In this document: positions 23,657 to 35,643 of the stretch, piece after piece
How positions within the stretch are numbered: the first letter of the stretch is position 1
How the letters are laid out: each line of letters opens with the position of its first letter
Assembly: GCF_030272615.1 (NCBI RefSeq)
Contig: NC_081406.1
Coordinates: 469,766,400-469,826,399 of the forward strand
Source of the DNA: Cryptomeria japonica
Taxonomy: Eukaryota > Streptophyta > Pinopsida > Cupressales > Cupressaceae
Length of the DNA: 60,000 nucleotides
Direction of reading: 5' to 3'
Translations under genes and position numbers: made by a program
The notes under the pieces: generated by a model
Told to the model about the DNA's origin: nothing
Seen by the model: the letters and a program-made list of their open reading frames with translations, nothing else
Database searches by the model: none

Positions 23657-24885
23657 TGTTAATGTGAGGATCCAGTTAACACTGAGAGGGGGGGTGAGTA
23701 AGTGTTAATAATAAATTGTAAACTTTCACCAGTCTGAACAATACTTAACAAAATAGTTCATAACCAGTACTGGTAGTTGATCTAACAATTACTTAATGTA
23801 GATTTACCAAAACATTACCAGTAGCAACTTAAGTGTTCATCATAAAGTAAAGACGTTAAATGCATAATTCATCAATCCATCCACAACATGAACACAAGGA
23901 TTTTTCACGTGGAAACCCAAATGGAAAAAACCACGGTGGGAATTGGTACTCACAAAATATACACTCTTTCGGAATGCACCCTGTTAAGAGCTTTACAGCA
24001 ATGCCCGGTTAAGAGAAGACCTTGTTAGGAGTCACCCAGTCAAGGGATTTTACAACTTAGCTCTATTACGAGCTTTAGCCTGTTAGGAGTACCTTTTCTA
24101 GAGGATTTAAACTCAAGTTGTTGAGCTACCTGGTTAAGGGATTTTAACAATCAGGTCTGTTAAGACCTACCCGATTAAGGAATTTTAATTGTTGCTACAA
24201 CTATTAGGAAACAACAGATAAATGATCTAATCAATGCACTTCTTTCTAATACAGATCCTTGTCAGCTGCAATCTACTTCACTCATGCATACATCTCTATC
24301 TAGTTCAAAAAACACACTTCTTTGATCACCGACACACTTAACCTTCTCAAACTTGACCTAAAGAGACTTTACAATTAGGTCAATTATAACATACTAACCT
24401 ACAATGAATCTACATCGTCGATCATATCATATCATTACAAATCATTACAGATCAATAGACAGATCATTACAACAAATTACAAGACAATTACAGCCATTCA
24501 ATGATCATAACTCATCATCGCATATCGATCTAATAAGTTGTCAAACCCTTATCACATTCTGCTAAGCACTTCACTACTTCCCAAGAAATTTGATCCTTGT
24601 ACGCGCCAAAAAAACATCTTATCTCTTCACATGGATTTTAACACATCACCATCAACTTATGAAAATGAAAAGAATCACCGCCAAACCGTAAATCATCATC
24701 GGTCAAAGATCTTGATACCGGTTCTCAAACCCTAGCTGATTATACAATAGTAAATTACAAACATGACTTCTGGTTTTGCAAACATGATGTTGTTCATGTC
24801 ATAGACTCGTTATGATGTGATAAGCACACATTTTAAACCACAACACCTAACTAAACATGGATCTCTACCGCAATCATCTCCTTCT

Positions 24886-26330
24886 TGATGGTATGATGAA
24901 AGAATAAGTATCCGGTAGATTATTGAGAGGGGGGGTGAATCAGTAAACTGAAAAACTGATACAAACTCCCAAACTCAAAATAAACTTATCAATCAAATAA
25001 CTCTGTCAAGATAATATCTCAAATATTACCAACATCAACCAATATTAAACGGTTTGACTGTTATGAAAACTTAACAGTAAACAACTTCAATCTTGTAAAC
25101 ATCAACAATCCTTAATCATATGTCAACATATTCATCTTTCAATGCTTCCAGTTATCATGCCTTATCAGAATAGTTAAGTAGTTAATCAAATCAACAAATA
25201 AGATCATAACCACAAAAGCATTCACCACTTGACACAAATATTTATACGTGGAAAACCCAAATAGGTAAAAACCACAATGAGATGAGACTCACAAGGATAG
25301 CTATCTGAACTCTTCTCAAGTTCGCCTTGTTAGGAGCCAAGCCTGTTAAAGCTTTACAATAAGTCATGTTAAGAATTGATTCTGTTAGGAATCACCCGGT
25401 TAGAGGATTTACAAATATGCCATGATGAAAAGCACAATACCTTGTTAGGAGTAACCTCGGTAGCAGATTTGAGAATCCAAACTAATGGACCACCGTGTTA
25501 GAGGATTTAAACAGTAACCAATCTTGTTAGAGTTTACCCTATTAGGGGATTTCAATTTTGTTGAAATTGTTAGAAAACAATAGATTTTCTTGATCTGTTT
25601 GAATAGAACTACATCTTCTTGATCAAATGCTTCTTAACCTTCAATCTGCCTATACTCAAACTGCAGATCCATCCACTAGTTAGGCAACCTCACACTCAAC
25701 TAGTTTCTGCCAATCTTGCCAACTTTGCCAACACTTAACAAAATAATATCATCAACCTTAAATACAAATCAACTAGGTTGGTAACACAACAAAAATCTAA
25801 ATCTCATCATCAAGATTACAAACAAGTTGGTACAATCTTGACCGTTAGAAATCATAACAATCTCTTCACATTTAACAAGAAAATTCCAACTGCTCCATAA
25901 TCACCGCTTCATCAGACTTGTAACTCATCATGCACTATGCATTTGAAGCAATCCAGTTTTCTCCTTTCCAAGACAACAAACATGCCAAAATAACTTGAAC
26001 TTATCTTCATAGAATGACCACACGTGTCACTGTCATTACCGCTCAAAATTAAATCTTAAACCAACAAACTTTGATCGGTTAGGGTTTATCACAAACAATT
26101 GGTAGGGTTTACCTGTTACAAAACATAGAAAGGTTTAACCCTTTACATCAGTTCAACTTACAAACTACCATATACTGGTTTACAACATCTTCCACAAAGT
26201 TTTTCATACCGGTTACAAGACAATAGCAATAACAACAATAAGATCAACAATATCATGAATACCATTCACCGATGCAATTGACATAAATGACAACATATCA
26301 TCAATGCAATCTATATGCAAAATGCCAACA
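24886..26330 (-). repeat. 3' LTR of element D
   Basis: Minus-strand start TGTTGGCATTTTGC at 26330, end ..CATACCATCA at 24886. It contains a degenerate array of GTTAGGAG / GTTAGAGGATTT units (25325-25560), the TGGGTTTTCCACGT motif and a C-run. Confidence 0.93.
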
Positions 26331-26344
26331 ATCTCCCCCTTTGC
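26331..26344 (-). promoter_or_regulatory. Polypurine tract of element D
   Basis: On the minus strand CAAAGGGGGAGAT abuts the 3' LTR. A second copy (TCAAAGGGGGAGAAG) lies about 160 bases upstream at 26486-26500. Confidence 0.85.
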
Positions 26345-26661
26345 CATTGTTGGGAATATAAATATCAACGCCTCTGATTTGTTGTTGTGGATAGTGAATA
26401 GGAATCCTAGTTTACATACCAAGTATTCACCATGCTCTGTCTGTCATCATCCTGTCACTGGTTTACCTAATCAGACACATAATTCTTCTCCCCCTTTGAT
26501 AGCAATGCCAAATGGAAAGTAAAATATGTAATTCCAAATTCTCACTGTGTATCAACAACATACTGCAACTTGATACTCCCCCTGTGGAATACATCCACTT
26601 CCACATCAATCCATGTAAGATTTTGTAGGTAACTCAGGGACTGATGCAATCAGCATCATGT

Positions 26662-28366
26662 TCAACTAACCTCATGAAGGGGTACAACCCCTAGTTGTCT
26701 TCTAAGACACTCAAATATAGTCTTAGGTAGAGGTTTGGTAAAAATATCTACAAGTTGCTCCTTGGTAGAAGCATTCTCTAAGATAACATCTTTACATTGA
26801 AATTTTTCCCTCAAAAAGTGATACTTCAATTTAATGTGCTTAGTCCTTGCATGAAAACATGATTCTTAGAGATATTTATGGCACTTGTATTATCACATAA
26901 AATATTTATAGGTTCTGAGATATTCATCTTAAAATCATCCAAAATGTGCCTCATCCAAATAGCTTGTGTGCAATTCATATAAGCTACAACATACTTAGCT
27001 TCCGCAGTAGATTGTGAAGTACAACTCAGCTTCTTACTACTCCATGAAACTAGCATTCCTCCTAGAAAGAATGCTCCACTGGTAGTATTCTTTTGGTCAT
27101 CAACATTTTCTGCCCAATCAACATTTGTGTACACCTTCAAATCAAAATTTCCTCCATATGGATACCATAACCCTAATCAACTATACCTTTCAGATATCTA
27201 AAAATTCTCTTGGTTGCTATTAGATGTGCTTCCTTTGGATTCTTTTGGAATCTAGAAACTATACCAACTACATGGGCAATATCCAGTCGATTGTGAACAA
27301 CATAGTGTAATTTGCCAATCATTGACTTGTATTCCTTTTCATCTACAGACTTAGATGCATCTTCCTTGGACAATTTACAACCTGTAACCATTGGAGTTCC
27401 AACTGGTTTACAGTCACTCATGCCAAAAGTCTTCAAAACTTCTTTCACATACTTAGATTGAGTAATGAAAATACCATTCTTCATCTGTTGTATCTGCAAG
27501 CCTATGAAATTTTTTATTTCCCCTACTAATGACATCTCAAAATCATTCTTGATTTCATCTACAAAATTGTTGCTCATGACATCATTACCTCCAAATATAA
27601 TGTCATCAACAAATACTTCACTGACCAGTATTTCATTTCATTCAGACTTGAGGTAAATGTTGTTGTCATCAATGGTTCTTGTAAAGCCTATTTTCATCAG
27701 ATGTGTATGAAGCCTTTCATATCATGCTCTGGGTGCCTGCTTTAATCCATACAAATCTTTTTGCAATCTGCATACCATGTCTTCTTTATTTGTCAATGCA
27801 TAACCATCAGGCTACTCTATATAAACTTCTTCTTCCACTATCCCATTCAAAAATGCAGACTTAACATCCATCTGGTATACCTTGAATTTCTTGTGAGCTG
27901 CAAATGCAAGTAATGTTCTTATTCCTTCCAGTCTTGCTATTGGTGAAAATTTTTCTCCATAATCCTCTCCTTCTTCTTGCGCATAACCTTTGCAAACTAA
28001 TCTTGCCTTGTTGCGAACTAGAACACCATCTTCATTTAACTTGTTTCTGAACACCCATTTAGTACCTATGACATTCTTGTTTACCGGTCAGGGTACCAGG
28101 GTCCAAGTGTTGTTCTTCTCAATCTAGTCCAATTCTTCTTCCATTACCTTTACCCAATGATCATCACCAAATGCCTCCTTAGCACTTCTTGGTTCAATGG
28201 TGGAGATCATGCAAGAGTTCTCTCTAACTCTTCTTTTAGTAGGTACTCCAGCATCCTTATCCCCAATAATCTTCTCAGGACTGTTATTTAGTCTCACATA
28301 TCTGGGAATAACATGATCATTCTCTTTAGGTTCAGCTTCTTCATCATCTTCTTTCTTTGCATTTAT
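26662..28366 (-). pseudogene. pol: Element D reverse transcriptase and RNase H
   Basis: The RT reads [55 protein letters not shown], then FVDDIIFGGND (catalytic Asp pair intact) and VGEIKNFIGLQIQQMKNG. RNase H reads VDWAENVDDQKNTTSGAFFL, STAEAKYVVAYMNCTQAIW and NILCDNTSAINISKN, with its D-E-D residues present. The C-terminus continues in another frame to FTKPLPKTIFECL and stops at 26662. Internal stops are TAG or TGA (for example 27812, and one at the Trp of QAPRAWYERL). Copies RNA into DNA in particles when functional. Confidence 0.93.
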
Positions 28367-29983
28367 CTATTCCAGTTGAACAAGTACATCAGGATTTGCC
28401 TTACCGGTTTCAGATTTAACTATTTCAGGTTCTAAAAGAAAAATCCAAGGATCTTCATCCTTTTTTTCTAAATTGGTTCCTTCTAAAATTTTAGGACATT
28501 CATCTACACGAATGTCAACACTCTCAACAATTCTTTGAGTCCAGTTGTTGAAGCATTTGTAGGCCTTACTCTTGGTGGAATAGCCAATAAATATGCCTTC
28601 ATCACTCTTCACTTCAAACTTTCTATTGTAATCACCTCTTTTAATAAAATATTTACTACCAAATATCTTAAAATAACTAACATCAGGTGACCTCCCATAC
28701 CAATACTCATAAGGTGTCTTGTCCTTACCTTTTTTCACCAGAACCCGGTTCATAGTGTAGATTGTTGCACTTACAGCTTCTCTCCAAAATGTTTTCACCA
28801 CACCTCCTTGTATCAACATAGTTATAGAAGCTTCAACCATTGACCGGCTGTTCCTCTCTTCTATACTATTCTGTTGTGGTGTCCTTGGTGCAGAAAGTTG
28901 CCACTTGATACCATTCTCATCACAATACTTAGTGAATTCTGCATAAGTGAATTCACCACCTTGATCTATTCTTAGACATTTAATCTTTTTTCCACTATCT
29001 TTCTCAATTAAGGCTCTGAATGCCTTGAATTTACCAAAAGATTCATTCTTATCTTTCAAGAATGTGACCCACATCATCCTTGAACAATCATCAGCGAAGA
29101 TCATGAAATATCTATCACCTGAAATGCTTCTAGTTCTTATTGGTCCACATAGATCTGTATGAACCAAATCTAAAAAGTTCTCCACTGAGAAGGACTTGCT
29201 CTTTAAAGTTGAAGAAGTCATCTTTCCTAACTGACATTCTTTACAAAGAGCATTAATCAGTTTGTCTATCTGAGGTAGACCTCTTACTATCTTAGACTTA
29301 CTCACTTTAACAATATTGTCAAAATTTATATAACAAAATCTCCTATGCCAAAGCCATATATCATCTATATTTGCAATCAAATAGTTGCTAACTTTAGGAT
29401 TAAGATGAAATAGATTACCTCTAGTCTGTTTTCCGGTTGCAATCAATTCACCTTTGTTTTCAAAGATTTTGCACATGCCATTTCTAAATTCCAGTGGGTA
29501 TCCTTTGTCATTCAGTTGTGCCACACTCATAAGATTATGCTTAATACCTTCAACCCAATAGACATCATCAGCACTGCTCTTCCCATTAAGAGAAATAACT
29601 CCCTTACCTTTAACCATACAGGGTGAGTCATTGCCAAATCTGACAACACTCCCATCAAATTCCTTTAAGGAAAGAAATTTGCTCCAATCACTGGTCATGT
29701 GATGTGAACAACCACTATCAATGATCCAATCATCAGAGTTATCCATCCTAGACATTAATGCCTTCTGGTCTGATTTCTCTTCCTTAATAGCCACAAACAC
29801 AATATCTTCACTAGCATCATCATTAGATTCATCATCAGTAATACCACAATCAATAGCTACAAGACAATCTCTCTTGCCTTTACCCTTATACTTCTTGAAT
29901 TTGTCTCTCTTGTGTTCATTTTCACTATTAGGGCAATTGGTTGCTATATGACCAATCTTATTGCAAGCAAAACATTTCAACAA
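28367..29983 (-). pseudogene. pol: Element D zinc knuckle, protease and integrase (open 538-codon block)
   Basis: A single uninterrupted block of 538 codons. It begins with the Gag knuckle CFACNKIGHIATNC (CX2CX4HX4C), then a linker, then the protease active site WIIDSGCSHHMTSDWSKF with an intact D-S-G. The GAG-pre-integrase segment follows (NLFHLNPKVSNYLIANIDDI ... LWHRRF). The integrase core has HTDLCGPIRTRSISGDRYF, LRIDQGGEFTYAEF and PQQNSIEERNSRSMVEASI, giving DDE. Its C-terminal part includes DVSYFKIFGSKYFIKRGD and GIFIGYSTKSKAYKCFN. It is upstream of RT, the Copia order. Ends at TAG 28367. Confidence 0.95.
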
Positions 29984-30766
29984 TATCTTACCTCTGTATT
30001 TATTAGTGCCTCTAGGCAGTCATTTTGCCAACAATGCTTCAAGCTCCATTAAATTGTCTTCATCATCAGCATCTCTGCTAGATCTGGATTCATAGCTATG
30101 GTCGGTATCTCTACTTCTTCTCACAGATGGGTTAGAGACATAAGCTCTAAATACAGATTCTGATTTCTATACACTACCATCATAGCCATTTAGTTCAAAA
30201 GCAGTAAGTTTGCCAATGATAGAGTCAAGAGTTACCTTTGTTTTGTCAATGAATTTCAGCTCCTGAATAGCTGCAACTCGAATAGCATAGATTGGTAGCA
30301 GGGTTCTCAGTACCTTACTGATCACTATGGCATCTTCCACTTTCCCTCTTGCACTCTTTATTTCACCAACTATCTCTTTAATCCTTTGACCATACTGCTG
30401 GATATTCTTGCCTTCAAACATTCTCATGTCATCAAACTTTCCTCTTAAACTCTACTCTTTAGCAATCTTAACATGTTCATCACTGCTATAAATCTCTTCA
30501 AGTTTTTTCCATACTTCATATGCAGTTTCAAGACCATGAACATCTCCATATTCAACATCAAATAGGGAACTTATAATAGCCTCTAATGCTTGATGATTCT
30601 CTTGTTGTTCTTTCTTCTGATCATCAATCAAAGTACTAGTAGGTGCAACATATTGAGTTTCTACATGCTCCCAATACTGACTACCAAGACTTTTGATGTA
30701 AATCTTCATTCTGTCACTCCATATCCTATAGTTATCTGTGTTGAACTTCAGACCTTCCTTCTTCAT
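29984..30766 (-). pseudogene. gag: Element D Gag N-terminal part
   Basis: Starts MKKEGLKFNTDNYRIWSDRM (Met at 30766), the usual Copia Gag opening with N-Y-x-x-W. Next come EVWKKLEEIYSSDEHVKIAK and the block MRMFEGKNIQQYGQRIKEIV ... KVLRTLLPIYAIRVAAIQEL, typical of the UBN2/retrotransposon gag family. Stops at 30452 (TAG), 30167 (TAG) and about 30020 (TGA, expected Arg before LPRGTNKY) interrupt it before the zinc knuckle. The start lies 58 bases after the PBS. Confidence 0.9.
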
Positions 30767-30823
30767 AATGATCTACAAGATATTTTACTCAAGCTATTAG
30801 GCTTTAGGTTAAAGAGGACTTGA

Positions 30824-30838
30824 GATGCTCTGATACCA
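30824..30838 (-). promoter_or_regulatory. Primer binding site of element D (tRNA-iMet)
   Basis: On the minus strand TGGTATCAGAGCATC follows the LTR end by two bases. The first 12 bases match the plant initiator tRNA-Met PBS exactly. Confidence 0.93.
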
Positions 30839-30840
30839 AT

Positions 30841-32287
30841 TGATGGTATGATGAAAGAATAAGTATCTGGTAGATTACTGAGAGGGGGGGGGTGAATCAG
30901 TAAACTGAAAAACTAATACAAACTCCCTAACTCAAAATAAACTCATCAATCAAATAACTCTATCAAGATAATATCTCAAAGATTACCAACATCAACCAAT
31001 ATCAACTGGTTTGACTGTTATGACAACTTAACAATAAACAACTTCAATCTTGTAAACATCAACAATGCTTAATTATGTGTCAACATATTCATCTCTCAAT
31101 TCTTCTAGTTATCATGCCTTATCAGAATAGTTAAGTAGTTAATCAAATCAACAAATAAGATCATAACCACAAAAGTATTCACCACTTGACACAAATGTTT
31201 ATACGTGGAAAACCCAAATAGGTAAAAACCATGGTGAGATGAGACTCGCAAGGATACCTATCTGAAATATTCTGAAGTTCGCCTTATTAGGAGCCAAGCC
31301 TGTTAAAGCTTTACAATAAGTATTGTTAAGAACTGATTTTGTTAGGAATCACCCGGTTAGAGGATTTACAAATATGCCTTGATGAAAAGCACAATACCTT
31401 GTTAGGAGTAACCTCAGTAGAGGATTTGAGAATCCAAACTAATGGACCACCTTGTTAGAGGATTTAAATAGTAACCAAGCTTGTTAGAGCTTACCCTGTT
31501 AGGGGATTTCAATTTTGTTGTAATTGTTAGAAAACAACAGGTTTTCTTGATCTGTCTGAATAGCACTATATCTGCTTGATCAGATCCTTCTTAAGCTTCA
31601 ATATGCCTTTACTCAAACTGTAGATCCATCCACTGGTTAGGCAACCTCACACTCAACTGGTTTATGCCAATCTTGCCAACTTTGCCAACACTTAACAAAA
31701 CAATATCATCGACCTTAAATACAAATCAACTGGGTCGATAACACAACAAAAACCTAAATCTCATCATCAAGATTAAAAACAAGTAGGTACAATCTTGACC
31801 ATTATAAATCATAACAATCTCTTCACATTTAACAAGAAAATTCCAACCGCTCCATAATCACCACTTCTTTAGACTTGTAACCCATCACGCGCTATGCATT
31901 TAATGCAATCCACTTTGCTCCTTTCCAAGACAACAAATGTGCCAAAATAACTTGAACTTATCTTCATACAATGACCACATGTGTCACTATCATTACCGCT
32001 CAACATTAAATCTTAAACCAACAAATTTTGATCGGTTAGGGTTTATCACAAACAATTGGGAGGGTTTACTAGTTACAAAATATAGAAAGGTTTAACCCTT
32101 TACACCAGTTCAACTTACAAACTACCATATACTGATTTACAACATCTTCCATAAAGTTTATCATACTAGTTACAAGACAATAGCAATAACAACAATAACA
32201 TTAGCAATATCATGAATACAATTCACTAGTTCAATTGACATCAATGACAATATATCATTAATGCAATCTATATGCAAAATGTCAACA
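30841..32287 (-). repeat. 5' LTR of element D
   Basis: Minus strand: TGTTGACATTTTGC at 32287 to CATACCATCA at 30841. Colinear with the 3' LTR; differences are mostly transitions. Confidence 0.93.
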
Positions 32288-32575
32288 CTCCTGTGTTCCT
32301 TCTTACTGGTTCACTGTCACTTGACAGTTTTTCTTTCCAACTCAATCTAATTCAATCCATTATTGGTTAGACTTAACTAGTAGAGTTAGATGACGTACCA
32401 ATCATAAAAAAATATGGACAAATATGGTTGTCATCAATGACAACACAAATAATTGATCATCAAGCAACATATCATAAATATATCATCACCAACAGTTCAT
32501 CAATATATCATTACCAATAGTTCTTTACCGATATACCATCATCTCCATCAGTTATGCCAACATGCCAACAATACT

Positions 32576-33609
32576 ACCCAAAGAAGGTATCTTTGCATGG
32601 CTGATTATGCAAAACTGAGCTCTCACAGGTGATAGGATGGAAAAAATAGGATTCTCTCAAGCAATTTGATGTTCCCTTTGTAAAGAGAATATAGAAACAA
32701 TAGATCATTTGTTTATTCAAAGTTCCTATGCGAACACAATATGAAAGAGTTTCAAAAAACATTGGGCTGGGAAGGTCCCCTCCCTAATACCATAAAGGAT
32801 ATTTTTCATAGCTAGCCCATTCTAAAACATAGCTCATTATGGGGAGGCTTATGGCTAGTTGTCCCGACAATAGTGCTATGGTTTATATGGAGAGAACAAA
32901 ATGCAAGTATCTTTAAAGAAATAAAAATAAACATAGACACAGTTATAGCGAAGACAAATTAGGTTATTAGAACACCTTAACCAGGTTGTTGTGAAAGAAA
33001 AGTGAAAATACTATACCACATGGGATGATAAAATAATAATGAACTAGAAACGTCTCATTATTCCAAAAGGTGACTTTGTAAAGCATAAGATGGATCATTC
33101 AAAGGTGAAATGGGAATTGCCCCCGCTGAAAGATTAAAGTTAAATTTTGGTGGAACATCGCAAATGAACCCTGGCTAGTCAGGTTGTGGTTTCATAATCC
33201 AAAACCATAGTGGTAAAGCATTTTGGCTAGGGGTCATTAAGGATTCAGATGGGAGCAATAACTAGGCTAAATTTTGTGCTCTATACAAAGGTGTTAAATG
33301 GTGTTGCAGTGAGAACATCAAAGAGATTGAAATAGAGGGGGGTTCACTTATTATTGTTAATGCAATGATAGAAAATAAAGAAATAAGATGAAAATTATAG
33401 TTATGGATGACAACTATAAGGCAAATTTTGAATGACTTAAACTACTATTACATACATCGTGTATATCAAGAGACGAACATTGCCATTGATTTTCTGTCAA
33501 AAATGGCAATTCAAGAGACAAAGTATGTCATAACATCAAATTCGAATCGATGAAACGATATATGGGAGATACTTGAGGAAGACAAAGGTGCTATTCTGCC
33601 GACAGTTTG
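32576..33609 (+). pseudogene. LINE zf-RVT and RNase H domains (catalytically dead)
   Basis: The zf-RVT domain reads FAWLIMQN..ALTGDRMEKIGF, CSLCKENIETIDHLFIQSS, matching the plant LINE C-terminal zinc finger. RNase H follows: LKLNFGGTSQMNPG, SGCGFIIQNHSGKAFWLGV, AKFCALYKGVKWC, EIEIEGGSLIIVNAMI and ETNIAIDFLSKMAI. Against the family pattern (NFDG, AEF, EGDS), the first Asp is Gly, the Glu is Lys and the second Asp is Gly, so the whole catalytic set is gone. Several stops. This is the downstream half of the LINE beyond solo LTR E. Confidence 0.85.
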
Positions 33610-33768
33610 AATGATGGCAGAGAAAGAGGAGAATTTCATAATATATCCTACACAATTTGAAGGCTCTACAATTTGTGGTGTCTATTCGTATTTTTCTGCA
33701 TACTCAGATGTAATCTCTTTTTTGATATCAATAAAAGGGAGCCACCCCCTTGGTATAAACTTACCAAA
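33610..33768 (+). other. LINE 3' UTR and poly-A-like end
   Basis: Non-coding tail with CAATAAAAGGG at about 33730 and a terminal ACCAAAAAA. It is followed directly by the TA/TG microsatellite. Confidence 0.7.
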
Positions 33769-33899
33769 AAATGTATATATGTGTGTGTATACATATATAT
33801 ATATGTATATATGTACATATATCTATGTATATATGTGTGTGTGTAGATAAACACACACAGACACATATGTATGTTTATGTACATATATAGTATATATAG
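33769..33899. repeat. (TA/TG/CA)n microsatellite
   Basis: About 130 bases of alternating purine-pyrimidine TATATG, TGTGTG and CACACA runs directly after the LINE 3' end. Likely grown from the LINE tail. The short ORFs across it on both strands are spurious. Confidence 0.95.
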
Positions 33900-35457
33900 G
33901 GATGTTATGTATTATGAGTGAGTATCGCATCCACAAATTGACACAAGTATAAGAGATGTTTATGAGACATTTGTGGGAAGTGGAGAAGGATACTGCATAA
34001 GCCAACTTTCTTGTGTTTAAAATGTACAAATGATTTAATTATTCTCTATTTAATGATACTTTTTCAAAAAAAAAATTTGGTAATTCAAATGAAAGGTAAG
34101 TGGCCTATCTCATTGTCTTCGAATGTGTCATGGTTAAAATACTTCATTGGTGAAGCAACCACCAAGGAATTGAGCTCACATGCCTTGTGCTTTCGTTGGG
34201 CTATTGATCTTGCAGGTTTGATCAAATGAAGTGTGGGATGAGGTCCATTGTTTGTGGCTTCATGGCTTCATAGCTTCGGGTCAAAAACATTTCATGTGGA
34301 ACTAAAGGGTATGTCGTGTTAGCATCACCGGTCACATTAAAAAGTTTACCAGGCATAGTTTCTTTTTTTAAAAAGTGGCCTATCTCATTGTATCATATTT
34401 AGAAATATATTCACATAAGTGTAATGTCTTTGTTATGAAAACTAGTGACATTACAAACTATTACAATCCATTACATATGACTAGGACCAACTATTGTTAT
34501 AGAGGTCAAACCCCGTATCAACATAACTTACAGAAGGACTATAGATAAAATGAATAATATATAAAAAATGTAATATATTTAAAAATATATTTACATAAAT
34601 GTGAAGTCTATGTTAGAAAAAATAATAACATTACAAACTATTACAATTCATTGCATGTGACTAGGACCAATTGTTATGATAAAGAAAAAACCCTATATCA
34701 ACATAACTTATGTAAGAACTATAAATAAAATGGATAATATTTAAAAAGCTCTAAAGATACATTCACTACTTATAGACAATTTCAAGAGATCAATGAGAGA
34801 AAATAATTTATCTTACAATACACTTGTAGGATAGATATAAACCAAAAAAATAAAAATTAGATATTATTTGTATTGAAGAAGGATGAGTTATAAACCTATT
34901 CACTTGCTTCATGAACCCTACTCTATGCCATAGAATTTTGATTACCTTCATATCCTTAACAACATTATATTCTCTTAACATGATGAAACCATGACCTTAT
35001 CACAAAGTGCCATAACCTACAACTAGGGTTTTTAAGGGCCCTCTAGCCTCTTCAAGAAATTCTACATGTTGGCCTCCCTGACCAATTCTATCAACCTTGA
35101 TTCTATCCCTCACATTATTTTCATTGAGGCCAACTACCTAAACTCAAAACTAGAGAATGGGAGGGACATAATTTACATGAATGATAATTTTTATCAATCC
35201 TCCATGTCATGCCACAAATTCTCTCAAATGTTGTAGTAACCTAATTTCTTCATGATTTATTTGTTACTTGTGATAAAGAAGACATTGGAGGCAAACATTG
35301 AGGTTGTCTCCATATTGACCTGATGGTGAATTGCACTTTTGATATACTTTCTTGAGGACCTCTTGAATCATCTCCATTATATCTCATCCCTAGAAGAAAA
35401 ATAACTTTTTCATTCTTGATTCTTTTATCTCACCTAAAAAGGTCACCTATCTTAGGA
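33900..35457. other. AT-rich spacer
   Basis: No coding sequence, LTR end or RNA gene recognised. Contains one two-copy tandem duplication (34391-34750). Confidence 0.6.
34391..34750. repeat. 2 x 180-bp tandem duplication
   Basis: Copy 1 (about 34391-34570) and copy 2 (about 34571-34750) share ACATTACAAACTATTACAAT, TGACTAGGACCAA and ATCAACATAACTTA at a 180-base offset. They have diverged by many substitutions and small indels. Confidence 0.85.
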
Positions 35458-35643
35458 TTTACTAAAGTTATATGACTCCATTGTTGCCCAAGTTGATTAG
35501 CACCTTGGTTATAGAAATGAAAAACTGTGACGCAATAACATAAAGGTTAGCAACATCTAACATGACTTCTCTAGAACTCAAGTTAAAATACCATGCATGT
35601 GTTTACCAAAGTGATATGACTCTATTGTTTCTCAAGTTGATTA
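35458..35643. repeat. 144-bp tandem repeat, left part (1.3 copies)
   Basis: The first unit is 35458-35601. The second starts at 35602 and is cut at 35643 by insertion of element C. The unit holds GTTAGCAACATCTAACATGA and CAAGTTAAAATACCATG. It continues at 51950-52195. Confidence 0.92.

Larger units (their letters stand above)
24886..32287 (-). mobile_element. Element D: Ty1/Copia retrotransposon, nearly complete, minus strand
   Basis: It has two LTRs of 1447 bp (30841-32287, 5') and 1445 bp (24886-26330, 3'), a PBS (30824-30838), PPT and gag-PR-IN-RT-RH in Copia order. Flanks CTTCT (24881-24885) and CTCCT (32288-32292) fit a target duplication with one substitution. The LTRs differ by roughly 6% over the first 200 bases compared by eye, so insertion is not recent. 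Coding keeps one frame from 30766 to 27173, with TAG/TGA stops only, then one frameshift in RNase H. Inserted inside solo LTR E. Confidence 0.95.
23657..32570 (-). mobile_element. Solo LTR E (minus strand), split by Copia D
   Basis: Minus-strand ends are TGTTGGCATG at 32570 and ..CACATTAACA at 23657. Both flanks carry ATACT (23652-23656 and 32571-32575), a perfect 5-bp target duplication around a single LTR, so internal sequence was lost by LTR-LTR recombination. LTR DNA is 23657-24885 plus 32288-32570, about 1.5 kb. It shares with B and D the CCTAACA/GTTAGGAG array (about 23990-24190), GGTTTTTTCC / GTTTCCACGTG, and the CACCCCCCCTCTC run, placing it in the same Copia class. Confidence 0.88.
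21735..33768 (+). mobile_element. L1-type LINE, 5'-truncated and interrupted, with RNase H
   Basis: LINE sequence occupies 21735-23656 and 32576-33768. The two halves rejoin in frame across solo LTR E: removing E and one copy of its duplication ATACT restores HILPKEGIFAWL, the start of the LINE zinc-finger domain. Order is RT, zf-RVT, RNase H and a 3' UTR ending AATAAAA then a short A-run at about 33768, as in plant L1 elements. No endonuclease remains. The RT and RNase H active sites are both mutated, so it is long dead. Confidence 0.9.

Noticed and set aside
33611-34029. ORFs across the TA/TG repeat on both strands
   Set aside because: Pure microsatellite translation.
33900-35457. Host gene exon or promoter in the spacer
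   Set aside because: No sustained ORF, splice pattern or recognisable protein similarity on either strand.
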